Origin: CAYNWT01 sp964450955
GTDB taxonomy: Bacteria > Planctomycetota > Planctomycetia > Planctomycetales > Planctomycetaceae
Direction: 5' to 3'
Length of the DNA: 64,000 nucleotides
NCBI GenBank assembly: GCA_964450955.1
Contig: CAYVFI010000010.1
Span: 94,696-158,695 of the forward strand
Part shown: positions 34,089-41,668 of the stretch, piece by piece
How the letters are laid out: each line of letters begins with the position of its first letter
Position numbering within the stretch: the stretch's first letter is position 1
Notes under the pieces: model-generated
Database searches by the model: none
What the model was told of the DNA's origin: nothing
Seen by the model: only the letters and a program-made list of their open reading frames with translations
Translations under genes and position numbers: made by a program

Positions 34089-35183
34089 TCACGGTGCGTG
34101 AGCCAGCACGAGAAATTTCTCGATGTAGTCACGCCAAAGCCCCCATTCATGGCCCCCGGCAGTCTCCACGTAAGTGTGTTTCACGCCCTGCTCTTTCAGT
34201 GCCCTGATGAATTTGTGGTTCCGTTTCAGCAAGAAATCTTTCCTGCCAATCGCGATCCACAGATGCTTCAGATTCGTATTCACTTTCGGTTCAGGACCAA
34301 CACATGCCGGGAAATGATCTTTGATGTCTTCCTGTGGAGCAGCCGAACTAAACGCCCCGATCGCGCTAAATTTGTCTGAATGCAACAAGCCTGTATCCAA
34401 CGCGTGGCCTCCGCCCATCGACAAACCGGCAATCGAACGATCGCTGGCGTTCTTTTTGACTCGATACCGTTTCTCAACAAACGGCATCGCCGCTTCCGTG
34501 ATGTCGGACGCGTACGCAGCATTGTTCTTCCGGCCGTAGTCCGCAGCACGTTGTCCTTCAGGCAGTGGAATCGGATGACCGTACGGCATCACGATGACCA
34601 GCGGCTGAATTCTTTTGGCCGCAATCAGGTTGTCGGCAATCATGTGAACGCGACCAACCTCGGTCCACGCCGTTTCATCATCACCGTTGCCGTGCAATAA
34701 AAACAAAACCGGATAAGCCCTGTCCGCGTTTTGTGCGTATCCCGGCGGCGTATAAACGACCATCGCCCGGGACTTACCCAGTGCGGCCGATTGGTAGAAC
34801 TCCCTGTGCAGCGTTCCATGCGGGACGTTTTGCATTTCGGTCACCAACGGCGTCTCACCAGGAACCTCAAACATACTCGCACAAGTCAGCCACTTCTTGA
34901 CCCATCGATTTTGCGGATCCAACGTGCGCGTTCCGTCTACGTCGAAGGTGTACTCGTACAGCCCCGCGTTCATTGGTTCGACACGCACTTCCCAGATGCC
35001 GTTTTTACCCTTCGTCATCTTTCGCTTGCCGCCCAACGAAAGCTGGACCTGCTTCGCCTTCGGCGCCTTGAGTCGGAACGTGACGCTGCGGTCTTCATTG
35101 ACCTTCGGCGAATGGAACTGTTGAGCCTCCACGGCAGACACGGTCATGGCGAACACACTGCAAGTCAGAACACAAAATCGCAC
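34089..35183 (-). CDS. Secreted alpha/beta-hydrolase esterase with N-terminal E-set/CBM48-like domain
   Basis: 364 aa from a GTG at 35183 with GGAGAGGG upstream; the longer frame to 35243 is unlikely. Signal peptide (FCVLTCSVFAMTVSAVEAQQ) then an early beta domain with VTFRLKAPKAKQVQLSLGG and AGLYEYTFDVDG, as found before XynZ-type feruloyl esterases. The hydrolase follows: nucleophile elbow GLSMGGGHALD, VLFLLHGNGDDETAWTE oxyanion strand, and C-terminal His in GGHEWGLWRD. It probably releases acyl groups from plant or algal polysaccharides. Lies 3' to an exported oxidoreductase gene on the same strand. Confidence 0.9.
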   Translation of the reverse strand: MRFCVLTCSVFAMTVSAVEAQQFHSPKVNEDRSVTFRLKAPKAKQVQLSLGGKRKMTKGKNGIWEVRVEPMNAGLYEYTFDVDGTRTLDPQNRWVKKWLTCASMFEVPGETPLVTEMQNVPHGTLHREFYQSAALGKSRAMVVYTPPGYAQNADRAYPVLFLLHGNGDDETAWTEVGRVHMIADNLIAAKRIQPLVIVMPYGHPIPLPEGQRAADYGRKNNAAYASDITEAAMPFVEKRYRVKKNASDRSIAGLSMGGGHALDTGLLHSDKFSAIGAFSSAAPQEDIKDHFPACVGPEPKVNTNLKHLWIAIGRKDFLLKRNHKFIRALKEQGVKHTYVETAGGHEWGLWRDYIEKFLVLAHAP

Positions 35184-35257
35184 GATCGTTCCCTCTCCAG
35201 AAAACCTGGCGGATAGACTTAGGAGCCGCAGAGCACCGGCCACGGTGTGACCACAAA

Positions 35258-36706
35258 TTAAACGTAAGTCGGAACCACGTAAGGTTCGCGGTACTCGCGC
35301 TTCAGGAATTTGTTGGCGCTATCAGCGTGGTCGCCGACGAAGACTTCTTTCTCGATGTCGAAATTCAACATCGGACTTTGATGAATGTCCTTGCCGCTGA
35401 TTCGAATGCCATAGTTGCTGAGGTGCTCAGCCATCTCGCCAATCAGTCCGGCCCATACTCCACCGTCGCCGTTCACTGGCTCACGCTTCCCACCAGGCGA
35501 TCCGGCTCGGAACGCGATGTTCGCAAGGTTGCACCAACCGGTGGAATCGTGACCCACCTTCACTTCCGAATTAAGAATAGCCGGATTCTTCGCGCGGACG
35601 GCTTCAAGGAAGTTCTGCTGGTGATCCCCCATGCCGGTGTTCCCCTTGAACCGCTTAATCACCTTGCCAGCCTCATCAAACGCCACGCCGCTACCGCGCT
35701 GACCTTCGAACCGACCACCTTCGCCGTACGCCACGTATCCGCTGTTCGGCCCCGGACGTTTCGGTGACCGCCGTTTGCCGGGACCTTCCGGCAGGTTTGT
35801 CAGACCAATGACGACCGGAATCGAACCGGTGTCGAAGTACACAAAATGAACGTTCGGCGTTTGTCCCGCATCGTCCCAGACAACACGTCCGCCGCCACCC
35901 ATAATTCGCTTCGGCAGCGTCACCCGATCCTGGAATACGTTGTTCCGAACATCGTCCAGAACATGAACGCCCCAGTTGCCCATCTCGCCGGACCCGGTGT
36001 TCCAATCCCAGTGCCAATCGTAGTGTAGTTTGTCTCGATACAGCGGCTGCTTTTGAGCAGGCCCAAGCCACAGGTCGTAGTCGACTTCGTCATTAATCGT
36101 CAGCGGCGTCTTGCGTTTCCCAATCGAACCACGCACGCCGTACCGGTTCACTCGAGTCGAAGTAATTGCCCCGATCGCTTTTTCTTCGTGCAGGAATTTC
36201 TTGATCTCAGCCTGCATCGGATCTGAACGCTGCTGCGTCCCCAGCTGGCACACTCGACCAAGCTTCCGTGCAGCCGCGACGGTTTGCTGACCTTCCCACT
36301 GGGAATGCGAGAGCGGCTTTTCGACGTACACGTCCTTGCCCGCTTCCATCGCCCAAATCGCGGCCAAACAATGCCAGTGATTGCACGTCGCAATCACAAC
36401 GGCTTCGATGTCGTCCGAATCCAGAAGCTTGCGCAGGTCATTGTATCCCTGCGCCTTCGGGTACCGCTCGTTCGCTGTGCCCAGCTTCTTTGAATCCGGG
36501 TCGCAAAGCCCGGCGACGTTCACTCCGTCCAGTCCGCTGAAGGCCTTCATCAAACCTCCGGCGCGACCACCGCAGCTGATGAAACCCAGGTTCACACTGT
36601 CCGCAGTGCTGCGCGGGTTAAGTCCGGCTGATGGAGCAACAAAGGCGCCGGCAGCGACCGCTGATGTTCCGAGAAAGTCACGACGATTGAGTGATGTCAC
36701 TGGCAA
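35258..36706 (-). CDS. Tat-exported Gfo/Idh/MocA family oxidoreductase
   Basis: 482 aa. Twin-arginine signal LNRRDFLGTSAVAAGAFVAPS at residues 5-25, so the folded enzyme is exported with its cofactor. The Rossmann domain has NLGFISCGGRAGGLMKA, then ATCNHWHCLAAIWAMEAG and DVYEKPLSH with the EKP motif (VEKPLSHS). WHWDWNTGSGEMGNWGVHVLDD holds the active-site residues. Exported members of the family are numerous in Planctomycetes and have mostly unknown sugar substrates. Stop lies about 75 bases before the esterase start, so both may share one transcript. Confidence 0.93.
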   Translation of the reverse strand: MPVTSLNRRDFLGTSAVAAGAFVAPSAGLNPRSTADSVNLGFISCGGRAGGLMKAFSGLDGVNVAGLCDPDSKKLGTANERYPKAQGYNDLRKLLDSDDIEAVVIATCNHWHCLAAIWAMEAGKDVYVEKPLSHSQWEGQQTVAAARKLGRVCQLGTQQRSDPMQAEIKKFLHEEKAIGAITSTRVNRYGVRGSIGKRKTPLTINDEVDYDLWLGPAQKQPLYRDKLHYDWHWDWNTGSGEMGNWGVHVLDDVRNNVFQDRVTLPKRIMGGGGRVVWDDAGQTPNVHFVYFDTGSIPVVIGLTNLPEGPGKRRSPKRPGPNSGYVAYGEGGRFEGQRGSGVAFDEAGKVIKRFKGNTGMGDHQQNFLEAVRAKNPAILNSEVKVGHDSTGWCNLANIAFRAGSPGGKREPVNGDGGVWAGLIGEMAEHLSNYGIRISGKDIHQSPMLNFDIEKEVFVGDHADSANKFLKREYREPYVVPTYV

Positions 36707-36862
36707 ATCCGTTTAGCGTCTCGTGATGTTTTAGATACTCGCAGCGTATTCAACGGACGAGCCACTGCAAACGATCCAGGCCAAAAACCAGAACACTCCA
36801 ACGACTTTTGTTTTCACTTGAACCCAGTCCCGCCCCGCGGTAGGCACCGCAGGCCTGGCGGA

Positions 36863-37387
36863 TTACCCGCCCGATTTCCAAAGATTTACTTCTCGTCGTT
36901 GGGCTTCGGCCTGAGCCTTAAGTAATCGCTTCTTCATTCGCGAACTGTACCCATACTGCGTCAACACCCGCGCCAGTCCCGCGGTCACAAGTTCTTCGTT
37001 AAGCAGGATGTCGTCGATATAAACGAATGCCAGAATGCGTCGGTATTTGTCGAGACGTTCTTTATCGAATTGCAACCGCACCGTCTTCCCTGCGACCAAA
37101 CGCCTGGTAAACGCCGTTGCCTCAACCGCAAACGGTTCTGGTCGACCGTTGATGTACTCGGGCGTATCTACGCCGATCAATCGCACTCGATCGCCGTTGG
37201 CCAGTTCCAGGGTGTCCCCGTCAATGACCCTGGCAACCTTGTGCGGTGAATCCGCCTCAAACCGCACATTAACCGGACGTGCGGGCCATGAAACGAACCG
37301 CCACACAGCCAGCACCAAAACACCAAACATTGCCAGCCGCGCGAGGCGAGCTACAGGGAACCGCCTGCGTCGGGTGGAGTCAGGCAT
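36863..37387 (-). CDS. Membrane-anchored thermonuclease family protein
   Basis: 174 aa. A basic N terminus and one hydrophobic helix (LARLAMFGVLVLAVWRFVS) anchor it to the membrane; the SNase-like domain follows (about 48-170). KVARVIDGDTLELANGD, then RVRLIGVDTPE with catalytic Arg and Glu, and KYRRILAFVYID with the second Arg are conserved. C-terminal EAQRREVNLWKSG is typical. Cuts DNA or RNA with calcium, probably outside the membrane. Lies 11 bases downstream of a small Cys-containing gene on the same strand. Confidence 0.92.
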   Translation of the reverse strand: MPDSTRRRRFPVARLARLAMFGVLVLAVWRFVSWPARPVNVRFEADSPHKVARVIDGDTLELANGDRVRLIGVDTPEYINGRPEPFAVEATAFTRRLVAGKTVRLQFDKERLDKYRRILAFVYIDDILLNEELVTAGLARVLTQYGYSSRMKKRLLKAQAEAQRREVNLWKSGG

Positions 37388-37398
37388 TCACTCGGTCT

Positions 37399-37701
37399 TC
37401 AGTTGTTGCTGAACCTGACCGGCCGCGGCTGGTCGCGCCCCAGTGGATTACGGACAAAGCGAGTTCGACAGGTCTGGCAAAGATCAAAACTAAACTGCTC
37501 AGGTTTCGATTCATCTTCCGGTTCGACACCGGTCTCGTCCATCTCGCGAAGCAACTGCGCGACTTGTTCCAGATTATCCGAATCAAGATCTGCCTCGGTG
37601 AGTTCATCAGGATCAAAATCCGGACGGACTTCAATGCTGACAATAAACCGGTCCTGGTTGCCGACCGGGCGAGAACAAAAGTCACAGGTAAAGTGTCGCA
37701 T
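37399..37701 (-). CDS. Small zinc-ribbon-like protein, hypothetical
   Basis: 100 aa. CDFC near the N terminus and CQTC near the C terminus (LCQTCRTRFVRNP) make a likely four-Cys zinc site. The middle is acidic (EPEDESKPEQFSF, DELTEADLDSDNLEQ). No specific family recognised. It lies immediately upstream of the thermonuclease gene with an 11-base gap, so they are probably co-transcribed. Confidence 0.75.
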   Translation of the reverse strand: MRHFTCDFCSRPVGNQDRFIVSIEVRPDFDPDELTEADLDSDNLEQVAQLLREMDETGVEPEDESKPEQFSFDLCQTCRTRFVRNPLGRDQPRPVRFSNN

Positions 37702-37997
37702 GAATGCGTCCCAAAACCAATTTGTGAGCGAACTTCCGTGCTCGCTCTCCGATTCCAGTTAATCAGAATACTACCTGGCTGCAAAGACTCATTCGACGAA
37801 ATAGATCGGGAACAGCTTTATCCGCGTTCTCGCCAGTGAAGCCACCCCTACACAGTTGATCTCCGCGTTAACATCGTATTGCGAATCTGGTTACACAGGG
37901 CATCGCTTCTTGTTGAGCGTTGCTGGTTGGCCTAGAATCGAAGAAGTTTGCTGTTACAGGAATTGTCGACCGACCCCGGTCGTCAGGAGATATTTGA

Positions 37998-39362
37998 ATG
38001 ACGCTGGCCTTGTACCGATTTGGTTCTGCACTGCTCCTCTCGTCAGTCATACTGACATCGTCAGTCTTCGCGCAGAGGACGCAATCAGACAACAAACCAT
38101 CCACCGATCGACTCAAGGACAACTACGAGTTGATGCGGATGTTTGCAGAAACATTCGAACAAATCGATCAAAACTACGTGAAAGATCTTGATCGACGCGA
38201 ACTCATGGAAGCGGCCATCCAGGGAATGCTGCAGCGGCTGGACCAGTACTCTACGTACATTCCGCGAACACGGATGGATCAGTTTACGCAGTCGGTCGAA
38301 CAGGAATACGGCGGCATCGGAATTCGAGTTGAAATTAACGAGAACCGAGAACTGACCGTCGTCACACCTCTGCCCGGCGGGCCGGCTTACTTCGCCGGTG
38401 TCCGATCGGGTGATCGGATTATTGAGATCAATGGCGAATCCGCCGTTGGCTTTTCGACAAACGATGCAGTCGAGAAACTGAAAGGCCCACGCGGCGGCGA
38501 AGTGAAGATCGGAGTCCGCCGAGCTGGTTCGGGGCGCAATTCGGAAATCGAGACCATCTCGCTGGTCAGAGACATCATCCAACTGGAGACAGTTCTTGGC
38601 AATCGGTTCAGCGATGGCAAGTGGGACTTCATGCTGGATAAAGCAAACAAAATTGGCTACGTCCGACTGACGCACTTCTCACGCAAAAGCGCCGACGAAC
38701 TGCGTGACGCGATGGAAACGCTGACAGAGAATGGAATGAAGGGGCTTGTCCTTGACCTCCGCGATAACCCCGGTGGACTGCTTTCACAAGCAACGCAGAT
38801 CGCCGACATGTTTATCGAAGAAGGGAAGATCGTCAGTACAAAAGGCCGCAATGTCCCTGAACAATCGTGGAATGCGACGAAGCCCGGAACATTTTCCGGG
38901 TTCCCAATGGCCATCATCGTGAACCGCATTAGCGCATCTGCCAGCGAGATTGTTTCGGCCTGCTTGCAGGACCAAAAACGAGCCATCGTCGTCGGCGAAC
39001 GATCCTGGGGCAAAGGCAGCGTTCAAAACGTCATCGACCTCGAACAAGGTCGCAGCGCCCTGAAACTGACCACCGCAAGTTACTTCCGACCAAGCGGACG
39101 CAACATCCATCGTTTCCCGGATTCCACGCTCGAAGACGAATGGGGCGTGTCACCAGATGAAGGATACGATGTCAGGTTTACGCGAACCGAATTCGGCGAA
39201 TGGCGAGTGGCCAGACGAGACGGCGACATTATCCGAGAAGGCGATCAGGCCGGCACGTCTGAATCGAACTTCGTCGATCGCCAGCTGAAAAAGGCAATGG
39301 AATACGTTGCCGGAAAAATTGCCGGAACCAACGCAAAATCCGAATCCAAGAGCGACGAATGA
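37998..39362 (+). CDS. S41 family carboxy-terminal processing peptidase
   Basis: 454 aa. Signal peptide (YRFGSALLLSSVILTSSVFAQ) then an N-terminal helical part, a PDZ domain (about 105-190: YGGIGIRVEINENRELTVV, GGPAYFAGVRSGDRI), and the S41 protease core. Catalytic Ser lies in VNRISASASEIVSACLQD and catalytic Lys in RSWGKGSVQ. LDLRDNPGGLLSQA is also typical. It trims C termini of periplasmic proteins. Its stop overlaps tsaD by 4 bases (ATGA), linking it to a cytoplasmic tRNA-modification gene. Confidence 0.95.
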   Translation: MTLALYRFGSALLLSSVILTSSVFAQRTQSDNKPSTDRLKDNYELMRMFAETFEQIDQNYVKDLDRRELMEAAIQGMLQRLDQYSTYIPRTRMDQFTQSVEQEYGGIGIRVEINENRELTVVTPLPGGPAYFAGVRSGDRIIEINGESAVGFSTNDAVEKLKGPRGGEVKIGVRRAGSGRNSEIETISLVRDIIQLETVLGNRFSDGKWDFMLDKANKIGYVRLTHFSRKSADELRDAMETLTENGMKGLVLDLRDNPGGLLSQATQIADMFIEEGKIVSTKGRNVPEQSWNATKPGTFSGFPMAIIVNRISASASEIVSACLQDQKRAIVVGERSWGKGSVQNVIDLEQGRSALKLTTASYFRPSGRNIHRFPDSTLEDEWGVSPDEGYDVRFTRTEFGEWRVARRDGDIIREGDQAGTSESNFVDRQLKKAMEYVAGKIAGTNAKSESKSDE

Positions 39363-40408
39363 CCTCGGCACTGCAGCCGCAAAACGGCCTGCTGCTGTCT
39401 TTAGAATCATCCTGCGACGAGACTGCCGCGGCGGTAATTGACCGATCGCGGCAGGTTCGGTCCAGCGTTGTGGCAACCCAAACGGAACTGCATCAGGACT
39501 TCGGCGGAGTCGTCCCCGAAATCGCTTCCCGCGCGCATGTCGAACGCATTCTTCCCGTCATCGACCAGGCGCTGAAAGACGCAGACGCCAAGGCCGACGA
39601 CATTAGCCTGGTCGCGGTCACATCGCAGCCGGGACTAGTAGGCTCGCTACTGGTTGGGTTGACCGCAGCCAAGACAATCGCGTGGTCGCTTGACGTGCCA
39701 ATGGTTACGGTGAACCACATTGAGGCTCATCTGTACGCCTGCCAAATGGTTGCCGACCAGAATGTCTACCCGTGTGTCGGCCTGGTTGTCAGCGGCGGAC
39801 ACACACACATCTACGATTGCCGTTCGCCGACCGATCTGGAACTCATCGGCTGGACCATCGACGACGCGGCCGGCGAAGCCTTCGATAAAGCCGCTCGCGT
39901 TCTCAATCTGGACTACCCCGGCGGTCCCATCATCGACCAGCGCGCTCAAAACGGAGATCCGAAATCGCACAGGTTTCCGCGTCCGATGATCCACGACCCG
40001 CGGCTTAGGTTTAGCTTCAGCGGCCTGAAGACAGCGATCCTTTACGAAGCCAACGGAATCCCCGGTCAAAAGGAACCACCGCCACCGCTAACCGAAAAAC
40101 GCATCGACAACCTGTGCGCCGCGTTCCAGGAAGCCGTCGTCGATGTGCTTGTCGCCAAGTGCAAACTGGCCCTCAAACAAACCGGATACAAGACCCTATG
40201 CATTGGCGGAGGCGTCGCGTGCAACTCGCAACTACGCAAGTCGCTGCAAAAACTCAGACGTCACCACTCAATCGTCTGCGCCCCACCGGAATACTGCACC
40301 GACAACGCAGCCATGGGCGCCATCGGCTGGGAATTGTTCGAACAAGGTATCCTCGCCCCACTGGACGTGGATGTCACACCCGGTCTGATCCGCGTCAAAG
40401 AACGCTAG
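39359..40408 (+). CDS. tsaD: tRNA N6-adenosine threonylcarbamoyltransferase
   Basis: 349 aa. Transfers the threonylcarbamoyl group from its adenylate to A37 of ANN-decoding tRNAs. The metal-binding HIEAH (His120, His124), N-terminal LSLESSCDETAAAVID, LVVSGGHTHIYDC, and C-terminal CIGGGVACNSQLR, CTDNAAMGAIGW are conserved. The start overlaps the S41 protease stop, so expression is coupled. The substrate synthase TsaC would be a YrdC protein; the YrdC-like domain at 1255 looks degenerate, so a separate TsaC is expected elsewhere. Confidence 0.97.
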   Translation: MTSALQPQNGLLLSLESSCDETAAAVIDRSRQVRSSVVATQTELHQDFGGVVPEIASRAHVERILPVIDQALKDADAKADDISLVAVTSQPGLVGSLLVGLTAAKTIAWSLDVPMVTVNHIEAHLYACQMVADQNVYPCVGLVVSGGHTHIYDCRSPTDLELIGWTIDDAAGEAFDKAARVLNLDYPGGPIIDQRAQNGDPKSHRFPRPMIHDPRLRFSFSGLKTAILYEANGIPGQKEPPPPLTEKRIDNLCAAFQEAVVDVLVAKCKLALKQTGYKTLCIGGGVACNSQLRKSLQKLRRHHSIVCAPPEYCTDNAAMGAIGWELFEQGILAPLDVDVTPGLIRVKER

Positions 40409-40442
40409 CAGCCGCCATCGCCGCGGGCGGCACCAACGCCGT

Positions 40443-40478
40443 AAAATCGTAGGCGCAACTAAAATCGTAGGCGCAATT
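40443..40478. repeat. Short tandem direct repeat
   Basis: Two 18-base units, AAAATCGTAGGCGCAACT and AAAATCGTAGGCGCAATT, follow each other directly after the tsaD stop. A 6-base stem (CGGCTG/CAGCCG, 40588-40603) lies further on, near the stop of the convergent gene, but without a T-tract. Confidence 0.75.
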
Positions 40479-40607
40479 CTTCGGGCCTCTCACCAGCCAG
40501 TCACCGCCTTATCGCGTCACCACACAACTGGTAGTAACCAGTCTGACCTGGCTGGCGACCACCGATCACGGCTGCCCTTCCCGCTGCCGGCTGTTTGCAG
40601 CCGACGA

Positions 40608-41597
40608 CTACTTCTTAGTCCGATTCATCGTCGCTCGACCGCGTGCCAACGGGACCTGGACGACGGCGTCATCCTGTTCCAGTTTCACTGCGACCTGCTT
40701 GCTGACTTCTTTGTCGGTCCCTCGATACAGCACGACCTCCAACAGAGCCCGCTTGCCGACAATCTCACCCACGACGTGACGGATGCGGACTTTGTACTGC
40801 CCCGAATGAGCCACCGGGCAGACGTACCGTTCGACACAGTCCTTATCGCTGATGCCGCTTCCGTCGTTCAACAGGAACCCGCCGCTGTCGGTTTGCGGTT
40901 CGCTGTAAGAACATACCGTGCCTTTGGGTTCTTCGACAATCAGGTCCAGGTCACCTTTGCCGCTCCACGTCAGCTTCAACATCAGGTCGCGTTGCTTAGC
41001 AGCTCTGACTTCACTTTGAATCTTCGCAGCAGCTGCCCTTTGCCCTTGTTTCATCAACGCCCGATACGCATCAATCGCCGCACCCTCAGCTTCGGCGTGC
41101 AGCTTTTCATAGTCTTTGACCCATGCATAGCTCAAGACTCCAGCCGCACCCCAACCAATGCTGGCCCAGTCTTTTCTAGCGCGAGCGATCCGCAATCCCA
41201 GCACGTATGGTTCGGGCCGGCTGGGAGCCAACCTTGCCGCCTGCTTGTAAAGCTTCAACGCCTGCTCGTCCGCATCCAAACGTTTCAGAAACGCCGCAGA
41301 CATCATCATGCTGGGGACATGGACCGCGGTGAAGTCGATTCTCGAAAGGAGAGCCCGCTCTACTTCCGCGGAAGGCCGCCCCGTTAGCTTCATGTATTGC
41401 GCGAGCACGTGGTACATCCAGGGTTCGGAGTATCCACGCAGCAAAGCAGCTTCGATGATTGTCGTAATCTCCTTGAACTGCATCTCGTCGTGTAAGGCAA
41501 GCACCGTTTCTCGAACAGCACCGGGTGCGGGCTTTGAGCGTTTAAACAACTGCTCCCACGTTTCACCCTCCTTCAGCTTTAGCCTAACTCCGCGCAA
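40608..41597 (-). CDS. TPR-like protein with DUF2135-like C terminus; possibly the end of the upstream VWA protein
   Basis: 329 aa from a TTG at 41597 that has no ribosome site. A helical part with TPR-like character (LLSRIDFTAVHVPSMMMSAA, DEQALKLYKQAARLAPSRPEPYVLG) is followed by a beta domain, KLTWSGKGDLDLIVEEPKG then GGFLLNDGSG and ERYVCPVAHSGQYKVRIRHV, which resembles DUF2135, a domain often found after VIT/VWA. The frame stays open upstream, without a start codon other than TTG, into the last codons of the VWA gene at 41669, and enters it at the A9 run (41686-41694). A -1 slip there would join both into one protein. Otherwise this is a separate gene with a poor start. Confidence 0.72.
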   Translation of the reverse strand: MRGVRLKLKEGETWEQLFKRSKPAPGAVRETVLALHDEMQFKEITTIIEAALLRGYSEPWMYHVLAQYMKLTGRPSAEVERALLSRIDFTAVHVPSMMMSAAFLKRLDADEQALKLYKQAARLAPSRPEPYVLGLRIARARKDWASIGWGAAGVLSYAWVKDYEKLHAEAEGAAIDAYRALMKQGQRAAAAKIQSEVRAAKQRDLMLKLTWSGKGDLDLIVEEPKGTVCSYSEPQTDSGGFLLNDGSGISDKDCVERYVCPVAHSGQYKVRIRHVVGEIVGKRALLEVVLYRGTDKEVSKQVAVKLEQDDAVVQVPLARGRATMNRTKK

Positions 41598-41668
41598 AGA
41601 AGCAGCGGGCGTCTTCCTGGAAGACGACCGCTGTTCTTGTTTCGCAGGCCTACCGGCCTTACCGGTTT

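Noticed and set aside
40588..40603. CGGCTG/CAGCCG hairpin near the stop of the DUF2135-like ORF
   Set aside because: Only 6 pairs and no T-tract on either side, so not called a terminator.
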